The position numbers and the translations under genes were made by a program. Positions 27,662 to 37,700 of a stretch of 64,000 bases of DNA are shown piece after piece (position 1 is the stretch's first letter; every line of letters starts with the position of its first letter). This DNA is from Pseudoduganella violacea (GTDB lineage: Bacteria; Pseudomonadota; Gammaproteobacteria; Burkholderiales; Burkholderiaceae_D): assembly GCF_014191875.1 (NCBI RefSeq), contig NZ_JACHXD010000001.1, positions 558,001 through 622,000 of the forward strand, in the 5' to 3' direction. The notes beneath the pieces are model-generated. The model was not told the DNA's origin, did not search any database, and saw nothing but the letters and a program-made list of their open reading frames with translations.

Positions 27662-30265
27662 TCAGGAAATCAGGTCGCTGGCGGCGATGGTGGCCGCCGT
27701 TTCGCCTGGCTGCAGCACGTAGGCCTGGCTGCCGGCAGGTAGTGCCAGATCGCCTTTCAGCAGGGCGGCGAAGATGGGGGCGGCGCCGCCATCTTCCGTG
27801 GACGCGGCGGCGCTTGCGCCGTCGTCTGCCCGCAGCCGCGCCAGGAAGTCCGCGCTGGATTCGCCGGCAAGCCGCGTGACGATACACTCTTCGCCGCCGC
27901 GCAGCCTGACCCGCTGGCCGCGCGCGGCCGCATGCAGCAGGGCCAGCTCGTACATGGAGGGCCGCACGCCGCTGGCGAAGTACGCGATCAGCGCCGGGCA
28001 GATCGCCGTGATGGCCGCATGCGAGGAGGCGGCGTTGTTGAATTCGAACTCGCCTTTGGAATAGACGTCGAGCCAGTGCAGACGCTGTTGTTCCAGGTCG
28101 AGCACCAGCGGCAGGAAAATGCCGTTCTCGCCTTGCAGATCGAATTTCAGCTGGACCGTGCGCGGATCGAAGTGCGCGCCATGCTTGTCGTCGCGCAGCA
28201 TCAGGCCGGCAAAGGCATGCTCCAGCTCCTCAAAAGGCATGCCGCCATAATTATTCACCACGGCGACGGCGTAGCGGATGCCTTCCTGGCGCGCCTGGCC
28301 GCAGTCGATATCGACAAATTCGGTCGCTCCGTCCGGATGCCGCGCGCTGCGCAGGTCGCCCGCGCTGCGCGCGATGCCGGCGCCGCTCTTGCCGGTCAGC
28401 GTCAATTGGTAGTAGGAGCAGACGCCGAGATACGCCCAGGCCTCATCGTAAAAGGCGACCGACAGGTCAAGGTCGGTGGTATGGCCGCCGCGTTGCGGCT
28501 CGCACCAATGCAGGAACAGGCGCAGCGTTTTCGGAAATTCGAGATCGATATCGATGGCTGAACCGCGCGGCAGCTGGATCGCCGAACGGCTGGCCGTTCT
28601 TTCGTTGAACGGCGCCATAACCGTATCCAGCGTCCTGTCGATGACGAAATCGTTGTAGTGCTCTTTTTGCGCGAAGCGGCGCAGCAGTTCGCCTTCCACC
28701 AGCGCCAGGGCGCGGCTGATGGCCGCCGGCGTCAGGGAGGGGCGCTGGTCCGGGCCGAATACGCCCTTGGCCGCTTTGCCCTTGGGCCAGTAGACGCGCG
28801 CGGCCGCCGGCGCGCCGCGCGTGGGCAGCAGCGCCGCCAGCGTCAGCAACACAGGCGTCGCAAAGCGCTCCACCATGCTGGCGAAGGTGGTCAGCAGCTG
28901 TTCTTCCGCGCCAGCGTCGCCGCCGGCGATGCGCAGGGCATGGTCGAAGCGGCGCGCCAGTTCGCCGGGACGTTGCGACAAGAGGCGCAGCATGCCGCTG
29001 CTGTCCTTTTGCTGGGCGCTTTGCTCCAGGCGCGCGTAGTAGCTGCGGAAAAGCGGCGCGGGCGTGCCGTCAGGCGCCTTCTTGCGTACGATGGCGAAGG
29101 AGTGCGCCACGCCCGGATAGCGCTTCTGGTATTCGTGCGGATGCAGGAATTCCCCCAGCCATACCCAATAGGAGCGATGGCGCAGCATGTCTTCCGTGCG
29201 CGATTCGGGGGAAAGGCTTTCCAGATAGGCGAGCAGGGCGCGCCGCAGCGGACGGCCAAGCTTGGCCAGTTTGAAGCGCTTGTTCAGCTGCGCTATGGGT
29301 ATGGTCTGGCGCTGCAGCCAGTAAGACCCTGGGGCGAAGAAGGCCTGATATTTTGGCATTGCGCGCAGCGTCGCGGTATCTCGTTCGCGGAAAATCGTAT
29401 CGCCTTGCAGCGCGGGGTCCGCACCGGAATAGGCGGCCAGCAGGCGCAGGGCATCGGTGGCGCTGTTGAAATAGGGCGCCGCCGCCGCCATCACGGCATC
29501 GGGCGCGAGGTGCCGCAGCAGGCTGCCGAACAGCAGGGCCACGTTTTCGCGCACCGGAATGGCAGCCGGCATCCAGTCCAGGATGGCGGCGCCGCGTTCG
29601 CGTATCAAGGCTTGGAAATCATCCTTGTCCACCGGCGACAAGGCTTGCTTGCGTTCGCAGAAGGAGACGAAGAGCGCCTGCGCGCTGGCTTCGAGCGACT
29701 CGCCCAGCGTCAGCAGCTTGAGCGGCGTTGCCGCCGCTGGCGGCGCCGTGGCGCGCTCCGGGGCGGGCAGGAAGAAGGGCGAGCCGGGATCGACCTGCCG
29801 CTCGCACACCGGGCAGGCCGAGTAATTGCTGCCGTCGAAACAGGCGCTGCACACCACATGGCGGCAAGGATTCAGCACATGGGTGGTATGCGTCTGGCCG
29901 CAGTGCAGGCAGGCTTGTCCTTCGGCTTGCATGAAGTGGCTCAGCACCTTGCGGCACCACAGGTCGAAGGTATTGTCCGGCACGTCCTCGGGGAAGCGGC
30001 GGAACAGGGGCTGGTGGCGGCGCTGGCCGCCGAACGCGGTCAGCAGCGTGGCCAGTATGTTTTGCTGCAAGGCGCCCAGTTGCGCTGCCGTGCCGGTGGC
30101 CAGGCGCGCGCGCAAGCGCGTCGAGATGGCATAGCCGATGCCCGCCAGATTGATTTCAAACGCTTCCAGATGCGACGCTGGCAGCTGGCCGTCCCCCGCC
30201 GCGGCGAAGACCTGGGACTGGCGTCGCAGCAGTATCGCTGCGCTGGCGGGAAAGCTTGTTTGCAT
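27662..30265 (-). CDS. RING-finger protein with TerD-like C-terminal region (MXAN_6230/SCO0854-like)
   Basis: The 867-aa product has a complete C3HC4 RING pattern: Cys119, Cys122, Cys134, His136, Cys139, Cys142, Cys151, Cys154. RING fingers are rare in bacteria. A long helical middle follows, and about residues 590-770 contain TDLDLSVAFYDE and a later strand-rich segment resembling the TerD stress domain. The whole resembles the bacterial MXAN_6230/SCO0854 RING family. No signal peptide, so likely cytosolic. The start at 30265 has an AGGA site; the 20-codon upstream extension looks non-coding. It sits between secreted proteases and a subtilase unit. Ubiquitin-like ligase activity is unproven. 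Confidence 0.75.
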   Translation of the reverse strand: MQTSFPASAAILLRRQSQVFAAAGDGQLPASHLEAFEINLAGIGYAISTRLRARLATGTAAQLGALQQNILATLLTAFGGQRRHQPLFRRFPEDVPDNTFDLWCRKVLSHFMQAEGQACLHCGQTHTTHVLNPCRHVVCSACFDGSNYSACPVCERQVDPGSPFFLPAPERATAPPAAATPLKLLTLGESLEASAQALFVSFCERKQALSPVDKDDFQALIRERGAAILDWMPAAIPVRENVALLFGSLLRHLAPDAVMAAAAPYFNSATDALRLLAAYSGADPALQGDTIFRERDTATLRAMPKYQAFFAPGSYWLQRQTIPIAQLNKRFKLAKLGRPLRRALLAYLESLSPESRTEDMLRHRSYWVWLGEFLHPHEYQKRYPGVAHSFAIVRKKAPDGTPAPLFRSYYARLEQSAQQKDSSGMLRLLSQRPGELARRFDHALRIAGGDAGAEEQLLTTFASMVERFATPVLLTLAALLPTRGAPAAARVYWPKGKAAKGVFGPDQRPSLTPAAISRALALVEGELLRRFAQKEHYNDFVIDRTLDTVMAPFNERTASRSAIQLPRGSAIDIDLEFPKTLRLFLHWCEPQRGGHTTDLDLSVAFYDEAWAYLGVCSYYQLTLTGKSGAGIARSAGDLRSARHPDGATEFVDIDCGQARQEGIRYAVAVVNNYGGMPFEELEHAFAGLMLRDDKHGAHFDPRTVQLKFDLQGENGIFLPLVLDLEQQRLHWLDVYSKGEFEFNNAASSHAAITAICPALIAYFASGVRPSMYELALLHAAARGQRVRLRGGEECIVTRLAGESSADFLARLRADDGASAAASTEDGGAAPIFAALLKGDLALPAGSQAYVLQPGETAATIAASDLIS

Positions 30266-30569
30266 GGGGCCATCCTGGCTGGGCAAAAAGAAAAGCGGAG
30301 GATGGCATGGCCATCGTCCGCGCATGGGGTGAGAAGGAAAGCGGCCAGACTGAATTGGAGTAGAAGGAAGTCCGGCCTAAGCCTTCTCGAATGCAATCGT
30401 AACCCATCTTGCCCGGATCGCTCAAGCCGTTTTCATTTTTTGACAAGTACTTTTATGTAGATGAGATGCCGACAATTTCGCGACAAACTTGCCGTCCTTG
30501 CATCCTATAGTGGTTGAGCGCCTCCGGCCCAAACCAGGGGCGTGAAGATCCACTTAAAAAGGAAGACCT
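30266..30569. other. Divergent intergenic region (RING gene / subtilase unit)
   Basis: This 304-base spacer must carry divergent promoters for the RING-finger gene and the subtilase unit. The ribosome site AAGGAAG for the 90-aa gene lies at its right end. I found no convincing -35/-10 pair or operator. Confidence 0.4.
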
Positions 30570-30842
30570 ATGCAGATCGTCGTGCAGCTCGAAGCCGGGA
30601 CGGCGCGTCTTTTCCAGCAGCAGCGAAGGGAGGCGGCGGCGGCAAACGAGCTGGCGCAGGTGCTGGCGCAGTCGGGCCTGGCCCTGCAAGCGCTGCATCC
30701 GGACAGCGGCGACCCTGCGCTTTCAGGCTTTTTCCACATCGATGTTCAGGATCAGGACATCGCCGCGCGCGTAATCGAACGCCTCCTGCAGGTACCGGGC
30801 GTGGAGGCAGCATACCTCAAGCCGCGCGACGAAGCGCCCTGA
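30570..30842 (+). CDS. 90-aa stand-alone pro-domain-like protein
   Basis: MQIVVQLEAGTARLF... ends in RLLQVPGVEAAYLKPRDEA, which aligns with KQLAQQPMVSAAYVKPPAEL at residues 123-142 of the downstream subtilase, the end of its presumed pro-domain. It therefore looks like a free-standing copy of the protease pro-domain (inhibitor I9-like ferredoxin fold). AAGGAAG precedes the ATG and the protease gene starts 40 bases later. A role as inhibitor or folding chaperone of the protease is inferred. No signal peptide. Confidence 0.7.
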   Translation: MQIVVQLEAGTARLFQQQRREAAAANELAQVLAQSGLALQALHPDSGDPALSGFFHIDVQDQDIAARVIERLLQVPGVEAAYLKPRDEAP

Positions 30843-30882
30843 AAGAAAGAGACCACAGCAAGCAATCCAAGGAGGATGTGCG

Positions 30883-32673
30883 ATGCAAAAGAACCGTGTA
30901 TTTCCCGCCGGGCAGCGTTCTGCCGGGCAGCGGCCGGGCGATCCGCCCGGCGGCGGCGGCGCTTTCCCGCCGGGACCGAGCAGCGAATGGGAGCTGATCG
31001 TCGTGGCGGAGCCGGGCTATGGCCTGCGGGCCAAGCGCGATGGCGTCGAATCGGCGTCGGGCGCCGACGTGGCGCCGCTGGCGCGTCTGCTGGAGGCCGA
31101 GCAGATCGTGCTGGAGCCGCTGTTCGGCAATGAGGACCGGCTGCGCCGCGAGAAGCAGGCTGCGCCGGCCGTCGATGGCGCCGAGCTGCCGGACCTGTCG
31201 GTGTTCTACCGCGTGGAAGCGGCGCCCGAGCGCATGGCGGAACTGGCCAAGCAGCTGGCGCAGCAGCCCATGGTCAGCGCCGCTTATGTAAAGCCGCCCG
31301 CCGAACTGGCGCACGCGGCGCGCGACGTGGAGTGGGAAGCGCTCAATTCCATGACGCCCGATATCCAGGACGCGCCGCCTGTCACCGCCGACTTCACCAG
31401 CCGCCAGGGCTATCTGGATGCGGCGCCTGGCGGCATCGATGCGCGCTATGCCTGGACCCAGAGTGGCGGCGGCGGCAGCGGCGTGCGCGTCATCGACCTG
31501 GAGTGGGGCTGGCGCTTCAGCCATGAAGACCTGATCCAGAACCAGGGCGGCATCGTCGGTGGCACCGGCTCCAGCGACACCAACCACGGCACCGCCGTGC
31601 TGGGCGAGATCAGCGGCGACCGCAATGGCATCGGCATCACCGGCATCGCGCCGGAGGCCGTGATCAGTGCCGTGGCCTTCTCCATGCCGACGGCAACGGC
31701 CATCCGCGACGCGGCCGACCGCCTGCGACCGGGCGACATCATGCTGCTGGAAATCCACCGGCCCGGCCCGCGCTACAACTTCGCCGGGCGCGACGACCAG
31801 CTGGGCTATATCGCCGTCGAATGGTGGCCCGACGATTTCGCCGCCATCCGCTATGCCAGCAGCAAGGGCATCATCGTGGTGGAGGCGGCCGGCAACGGTG
31901 CCGAGAATCTGGACGACGGCTTGTACAACGCGCGTCCCGCCGGCTTCCCCGCCACCTGGACCAACCCCTTCAACCGCGCCAATCCGCAGTGCGGCGCCGT
32001 GGTGGTGGGGGCGGGCGCGCCGCCGCCGGGCACGCACGACCACGATCACGGTCCGGACCGTTCGCGCCTGGGCTTCTCCAACTTCGGCGCGTGCATCGAC
32101 GCCCAGGGCTGGGGCCGCGAAGTGACCACCACCGGCTATGGCGACCTGCAGGGCGGCACCAACGCGGACCTGTGGTACACCGACCGTTTCAGCGGCACTT
32201 CAAGCGCATCGCCCATCGTGGTGGGCGCGCTGGCCTGCACCCAGGGCGTGCTGCGCGCGCGCGGGCGCATTCCGCTGTCGCCGGCAAGGGCGCGCGATGT
32301 GCTGCGCAGCACCGGCTCGCCGCAGCAAGACGCGCCGGGCCGCCCGGCCACCCAGCGCATCGGCAACCGCCCCAATCTGCGCCAGATCCTGGCGGCCGTC
32401 ACGGCGCCCGTTGCGCCCTGGGTCGGCGTGCAGTTCCACGGCACGGTGCCGGCGGGCGCCAGCCGCCGCTGGTTCACTTACAACTGGCCGGCGCACTGGC
32501 ATGTGCTGTGGACGGTGATTCCGACCACGCCGCGACCCGGCGCGCCGCAGATCAAGTGGCAGGTGCAGGTGGAACGCGCCTCCGATGCTTACATCACCTA
32601 TTGGATCACCATCACCAACGTCAGCGCCGCGCCCTGCGATATCGAAGCGCGTTATGCGGTGCTGGGCTGGTAA
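30883..32673 (+). CDS. Subtilisin-like S8 serine peptidase with extra C-terminal domain
   Basis: The 596-aa product has the S8 triad: Asp205 (VRVIDLEW), His235 (TNHGTAVLG) and Ser440 (FSGTSSASP), with oxyanion Asn338 (AAGNGA). Residues 35-145 look like a pro-domain ending at SAAYVKP. Residues 513-596 form an extra domain (VGVQFHGTVPAGASRRWFTY...EARYAVLGW) that recurs as the separate downstream gene. There is no signal peptide; the N-terminus is Gly/Pro-rich, so location is unclear. AAGGAGG precedes the ATG. Confidence 0.9.
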   Translation: MQKNRVFPAGQRSAGQRPGDPPGGGGAFPPGPSSEWELIVVAEPGYGLRAKRDGVESASGADVAPLARLLEAEQIVLEPLFGNEDRLRREKQAAPAVDGAELPDLSVFYRVEAAPERMAELAKQLAQQPMVSAAYVKPPAELAHAARDVEWEALNSMTPDIQDAPPVTADFTSRQGYLDAAPGGIDARYAWTQSGGGGSGVRVIDLEWGWRFSHEDLIQNQGGIVGGTGSSDTNHGTAVLGEISGDRNGIGITGIAPEAVISAVAFSMPTATAIRDAADRLRPGDIMLLEIHRPGPRYNFAGRDDQLGYIAVEWWPDDFAAIRYASSKGIIVVEAAGNGAENLDDGLYNARPAGFPATWTNPFNRANPQCGAVVVGAGAPPPGTHDHDHGPDRSRLGFSNFGACIDAQGWGREVTTTGYGDLQGGTNADLWYTDRFSGTSSASPIVVGALACTQGVLRARGRIPLSPARARDVLRSTGSPQQDAPGRPATQRIGNRPNLRQILAAVTAPVAPWVGVQFHGTVPAGASRRWFTYNWPAHWHVLWTVIPTTPRPGAPQIKWQVQVERASDAYITYWITITNVSAAPCDIEARYAVLGW

Positions 32674-32693
32674 AACGTCAAGGAGAACAGATC

Positions 32694-32948
32694 ATGAGAG
32701 TTGGAGTGCAATTTACCGGTTCGGTCCCCGCAGGCGCCACCCGCCGCTGGTTTACGTTCAACTGGCCGCAGGGCTGGCATGTGGCGTGGAATGTGGTCTC
32801 CACGTCGCCGCGCCCCGGTTCGCCCCAGGTGGACTGGGATGTGGAGGTCGAACGGGCCGACGCCAACAACCTGACGTACTGGATCAGCGTGCGCAATGTC
32901 ACGCCTGACCCGGTGAATATCGAAGCGCGTTACGCGGTGCTGAACTGA
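32694..32948 (+). CDS. 84-aa stand-alone copy of the subtilase C-terminal domain
   Basis: MRVGVQFTGSVPAGATRRWF...EARYAVLN matches the C-terminal 84 residues of the upstream subtilase along its full length, with roughly 60% identity by eye. It starts 20 bases after the protease stop with an AAGGAG ribosome site. The fold is predicted all-beta, with several Trp. It may bind the protease, its substrate, or the same target as the fused domain. Duplication of one domain as a separate gene suggests a multi-subunit or competing-ligand arrangement. Confidence 0.75.
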   Translation: MRVGVQFTGSVPAGATRRWFTFNWPQGWHVAWNVVSTSPRPGSPQVDWDVEVERADANNLTYWISVRNVTPDPVNIEARYAVLN

Positions 32949-32959
32949 AAGGGGGAGAT

Positions 32960-33292
32960 ATGCGTATCGTGATCGAAACCGACGAGCAGTCCGGCGCCGC
33001 CGGAAGCCGCGCCGCGCCGCGTGTGGTGGCGGATGACGCCGCCACCCTGGGCGCCGCCGGCAACGAGCCAGGGCGCGCCGCAACGGCCACCGATGCCGGT
33101 CCGCCATCGGCCCAATTGCTGCGGGCGATTGGCGAAGCCGGCGCCCTGCCGCCGGCGCCGGGCGGCGCGCGCGACGGCATGGATGGCGGCGGTCCGCCGC
33201 TGGAACTGGTGCAGGCCTTGCGCCGCGTATCATCCGACGCCGGCAGCCGGACGCCGGAGGGTGACAGCAGCGGCGGCGGCGCGCCGCAGTAA
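32960..33292 (+). CDS. 110-aa Gly/Ala/Pro-rich hypothetical protein
   Basis: MRIVIETDEQSGAAG... is low-complexity and likely disordered, with one possible helix (PPLELVQALRRVSSDAG). GGGGGAGAT precedes the ATG, 11 bases after the previous stop, so it is the last gene of the subtilase unit. No family is recognised. It could be a substrate or binding partner of the protease; a precursor-peptide role is not excluded but there is no clear core motif. Confidence 0.55.
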   Translation: MRIVIETDEQSGAAGSRAAPRVVADDAATLGAAGNEPGRAATATDAGPPSAQLLRAIGEAGALPPAPGGARDGMDGGGPPLELVQALRRVSSDAGSRTPEGDSSGGGAPQ

Positions 33293-33307
33293 GGTCGCGC
33301 CAGAGCC

Positions 33308-33438
33308 ATTTGCGCTAAATCAAACAATGTCCACCCTGGTGTCAGGCACCAGAGCCGGACATTCTTTGATCTAGATCAGTAAATGTCCCACCCTGGTGCC
33401 TGACACCAGGGTGGGACATTTTTTGCGCTGGATCAAAC
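33308..33438. repeat. Palindromic intergenic repeat, copy C
   Basis: Two units as in copy A. Unit 2 has perfect 17-base arms (33382-33398, 33404-33420) around CCTGA, core TGTCCCACCCTGGTG, with GATCAAAC edges. Unlike the other copies it lies between two plus-strand units (subtilase unit and RND operon). The 110 bases to its right contain no intact gene; they may hold the eroded end of a lost minus-strand gene. Confidence 0.9.
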
Positions 33439-33550
33439 CGGCGGCGTATTGAAAATGCGAGTAGCGGAGCGGTGAGTGGGCTGCAGGCGGGGCTTGCCCT
33501 GCCTTGGCGTCTGTGCCCGCGGGATGACCCAGGACGCGAGTTTTCGGACT

Positions 33551-33594
33551 GAGTAATTGCTCATATTATGAACCTTCAATTTGAGCAATTACTC
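33551..33594. promoter_or_regulatory. Paired operators upstream of the RND efflux operon
   Basis: GAGTAATTGCTC (33551-33562) and GAGCAATTACTC (33583-33594) are reverse complements of each other and each is nearly palindromic (GAG-N-AATT-N-CTC). Their centres are 32 bases apart, about three helical turns. They lie just before the adaptor gene start at 33621. A TetR-type repressor site is likely, but no regulator gene is adjacent. Confidence 0.7.
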
Positions 33595-33620
33595 ACGTTT
33601 ACTCGTCCAAGGGAAATCCA

Positions 33621-34775
33621 ATGTTCAAACAAAGAATTGCCGCGTCGGCCGCGCTGCTGCCGCTGGCGGCTTTGCTGTCGGCGGCGTTGACGGCTTGCGC
33701 GCCGTCGGGGAATGCCGCGTCCGGCCCGCCGCCGCTGCCCGTGGTGGGAGTGGCTCATCCAGCGAGCGCGCTGGTGGGCGAAAGCCTGGACTACACCGGC
33801 CGCGTCGAGCCGGCGCAGCGCGTGGAAGTGCGCTCGCGCGTGGCGGGCTATCTGGCGGCCATCAAATTTCGCGATGGCCAGGTGGTGAAACAGGGCGATC
33901 CCCTGTTCGTCATCGACCAGCGGCCGTTTTTGGCGGCGCGCGACCGCGCGCGCGCCGGCCTGGCCCAGGCCAAGGCGCGCCAGACCTTGGCGGCGGCCCA
34001 GTTGCAGCGCCTGACGCGCACCCAGGAAACCGGTGCCAGCAGCGCGGAGGAGCTGGACCGCGCGCGCGCCGAAGCCGACGGCGCGCAGGCGGCGGTGCTG
34101 ATGGCGCAGGCCGAGTTGCGCAACGCGGAGCTTGAGCTGGAGTTCAGCACCATCACGGCGCCCATCAGCGGCAAGCTGTCCGACCGCCGCATCGACGTGG
34201 GCAATTATGTCGCGGGCGGCGCGGCCCAGGGCGCGCCGCTGACCACCATCGTCTCGCTCAGTCCCGTGCGCGTGACGGTGGACATCACCGAGGCCGACTT
34301 CCAGCGCCTGCGCCGCCAACCGCGCTTGCCGGAACAGGTGCAACTGCAGTTCGACGGCGCCGCCGCGCCGCTGCGCGCCGATATCGACTTTATCGACAAT
34401 GAGGCGAGCAGCAAATCGGGCACGGTGCGCGTGCGCGCCAGCCTGCCAAATCTCGATCATGCGCTCTTGCCCGGCTATTTCGCGCGCGTCAGCATTGCGG
34501 CGGCCGAGCCGCAGCCAAGGCTGACCGTGCCCGATGCGGCGATCCAGAGCGAACCGCTGCGCAAGCTGGTGCTGGTGGTCGATGCCGAAGGCAAGGTGGC
34601 GCCGCGCGCGGTGCAGCTGGGTGGACTGGTGGGCACGCAGCGCGTGGTGCTGGCGGGGCTTGGCGCGCAGGACCAGGTGATCGTCAGCGGCGCCCAGCGC
34701 GTCAAGCCGGGCGAGCGGGTGCAATTGGCGCCGGCGGCGGCTGGGGCCAAGCCTGTGCACGGCAAGGGAGCGTAG
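33621..34775 (+). CDS. RND efflux periplasmic adaptor (membrane-fusion protein)
   Basis: The 384-aa product has a lipoprotein-type N-terminus (LTACAPSG, lipidated Cys likely near residue 23), the barrel-sandwich motif (VEVRSRVAGYLAAIKFRDGQVVKQGDPLFVID), a coiled-coil hairpin and C-terminal barrel. It links the inner-membrane pump to the outer-membrane channel. AAGGGAAA precedes the ATG. It is the first gene of a complete three-gene efflux operon. Confidence 0.93.
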   Translation: MFKQRIAASAALLPLAALLSAALTACAPSGNAASGPPPLPVVGVAHPASALVGESLDYTGRVEPAQRVEVRSRVAGYLAAIKFRDGQVVKQGDPLFVIDQRPFLAARDRARAGLAQAKARQTLAAAQLQRLTRTQETGASSAEELDRARAEADGAQAAVLMAQAELRNAELELEFSTITAPISGKLSDRRIDVGNYVAGGAAQGAPLTTIVSLSPVRVTVDITEADFQRLRRQPRLPEQVQLQFDGAAAPLRADIDFIDNEASSKSGTVRVRASLPNLDHALLPGYFARVSIAAAEPQPRLTVPDAAIQSEPLRKLVLVVDAEGKVAPRAVQLGGLVGTQRVVLAGLGAQDQVIVSGAQRVKPGERVQLAPAAAGAKPVHGKGA

Positions 34776-34779
34776 CCCG

Positions 34780-37700
34780 ATGCGCTTTTCCCATTTCTTT
34801 ATCCAGCGTCCCGTTTTCGCGGCGGTGCTGTCGATTCTGCTGACCCTGATCGGTGGGGTGGCGGCTTTCAAGCTGCCGATTTCGGAGTTCCCCGAAATCG
34901 TGCCGCCCACCGTCACCATCAAGGCCACTTATCCGGGCGCTTCGGCGCAGGAAATCGCCGATACCGTGGCCGCCCCCATCGAGCAGGAGTTGAACGGAGT
35001 GGATGGCATGCTGTATCTGTCCTCGCAGTCGGTGGGCGACGGCAAGCTGACCATCAGCGCCGTCTTCCGTCCCGGCACCAATGTGGACGAAGCCCAGTCC
35101 CTGGTGCAGAACCGCGTGGCCATCGCCGAGCCGCACCTGCCGGAGGAAGTGCGGCGCCTTGGCGTGGTGGTGAAAAAATCCTCGCCCGATCTGATGATGG
35201 TGGTGTACTTCGTCTCGCCCAAGGGCACGCATGACCAGCAGTTCATCTCCAATTATGTCAGCGCGAACGTGAAGGACACGCTGGCGCGGCTGGACGGCAT
35301 CGGCGACTTGTACACCCGTGGCGCGCGCGATTTCTCGATGCGCGTCTGGCTCGATCCGGCCAAGGTGGCGGCGGTCGGCATGACCGCGCCGGAAGTGGTG
35401 GCCGCCATCCGCCGCGCCAATGTGCAGGTGGCGGCGGGCGTGTTGAACCAGCCGCCCGGCGCCGGTGAAGGCGCTTACCAGATGCAGGTGCAGACCCAGG
35501 GCCGCTTGCGCAGCGTGGAGGAATTCCAGTCCATCGTCATCGCGCCCAGCGCCGACGGCGGCGGCGTGGTGCGCCTGCGCGATGTGGCGCGGGTGGAGGC
35601 CGGAGCGCTCGACTATACCGAGAACGGCTTTGTCGACGACCAGACCGCGGTTGCCATCGGCGTCAGCCAGAAGCCCGGTTCCAATGCGCTGGCCACGGCC
35701 GACCGCGTGATCGCCCAGCTGGAGCAGCTCAAGCAGAAGTTCCCGGAAGACTTCAACTACCACGCCTACTACAACCCGACCAAATTCATCCGCGCCTCTA
35801 TCGAGAAGGTGCGCGACACCATCTTCGAGGCCGTGCTGCTGGTCTGCCTGGCGGTGCTGCTCTTCCTCGGTTCCTGGCGCGCGGCGCTGATTCCGATTCT
35901 GGCCATCCCGGTTTCGCTGGTCGGCACCTTCGCGCTGATGGCGGGTATGGGCTATACCCTCAACACGCTCTCATTATTCGGGCTGGTGCTGGCCATCGGC
36001 ATTGTGGTCGACGACGCCATCGTGGTGGTGGAAAACGTGGAGCGCCATATCGAACACGGCCTCTCGCCGTTCGAGGCGGCGCGGCGCAGCATGAACGAAG
36101 TGGGCTTCGCCCTGATCGCCATCGCCCTGGTGCTGGTGGCGGTGTTCGTGCCGACCGCCTTCATCAACGGCATCTCGGGCATGTTCTACCGCCAGTTCGC
36201 GGTGACGATCGCCGCCTCCACGGTGATCTCGGCCCTGGTTTCGCTGACCTTGTCGCCGGCGCTGGCCGCCGTGCTGCTCAAGCCGCGCGACGCGGCCTAT
36301 GCGGCCAGCCTGGCCGGGCGCTGGATGGCGGGCTTCGACCGCGTCTTCGGCCGCCTCTCGGCCGGCTATGAAAGCCTGACCGGTTTCACCCTGTCGCGCC
36401 GCTGGCTGATGCTGCCGCTGTACCTGCTGCTGCTGGCGCTGACGGTGTGGCGCTTCGGCGCGACGCCGACCGGCTTCGTGCCGCAGCTGGACCGTGGTTA
36501 TGCCATCGTGTCGATCCAGTTGCCGCCGGGTTCCACGCTGGCGCGCACCACCGAGGTGGTGCACGACGCGGCGCAGCGCCTGCTCAAGCAGCCGGGCATC
36601 GCCCACACCTCGGCTTTTGCCGGCACCGATGGCGCGACGTTCACCTCGGCACCGAATGCGGCCGTGATCTTCGCCGTGTTCAAGGAGTTCGATGAGCGTG
36701 GCCGTGAGCATCTGGACGGTCCCGCCATGCTGGCCGCCATGCGCAAGACGCTGGCGCCGATCAGCAGCGCGCGCGTGCAGGTGATTCCGCCGCCGGCCGT
36801 GCCGGGCATCGGCACCGGCGGCGGCTTCAAGCTGCTGATCCGCGACGTCAACGGTCAGGGACCGCAAGCCTTGCAGGCGGTGGCGCGCGAGATGGTGGGC
36901 GCCGCGTCCAAGCTGCCGTCGGTGGCGAACGCCTTCACGCCGTATAACGCGCTGACGCCGCAGCTGAAGGTCGATGTGGACCGCACCCGCGCCGAGATGC
37001 TGGGCCTGACCATGGACCGCATCAATGAAACCATGCAGAGCTATCTGGGGTCGGTCTTCGTCAACGATATGAACCTGATGGGCCGCGTGTGGCGCGTGAC
37101 GGCGCAGGCCGACGCACCTTACCGCCGCACGCCGCAAGACCTGGCGGCGCTGAAGACGCGGGCCTCGAACGGCGCCATGGTGCCGCTGGGCAGCGTGGCC
37201 AGCTTCAGCGAAAGCACGGCGCCATTCCGCGTGCCGCGCTACAACCTGTATGCGGTGGCCGAAATCCAGGGCGCGACCAAGCCGGGCTTCTCGTCGGGCC
37301 AGACGATTGCGGCGATGGAGGAGCTGATGCGGGCGCGCCTGCCGGCCGGTTTCGACTACGAATGGACCGAGCTGGCCTTGCAGGAAAAAGAGGCGGGCGG
37401 CTCCACCCTGGTGGCGCTGGTCCTGGCCGTGGTCTTCGTCTACCTGCTGCTGGCGGCCCTGTTCGAAAGCTGGTTGTTGCCGCTGTCGGTGGTGCTGATC
37501 GTGCCGATGTGCGTGCTGGCGGCGCTGCTGGGCGTGTCCTGGCGTGGACTGGACAACAATGTGCTGACCCAGATCGGCATCGTGGTGCTGATCGGCCTCG
37601 CCGCCAAGAACGCCATCCTGATCGTGGAGTTCGCGCGCCAGGCCCATGCCGAAGGCGCCAGCGCGGCGCAGGCGGCGATCGCCGCCGCGCGTACCCGTCT

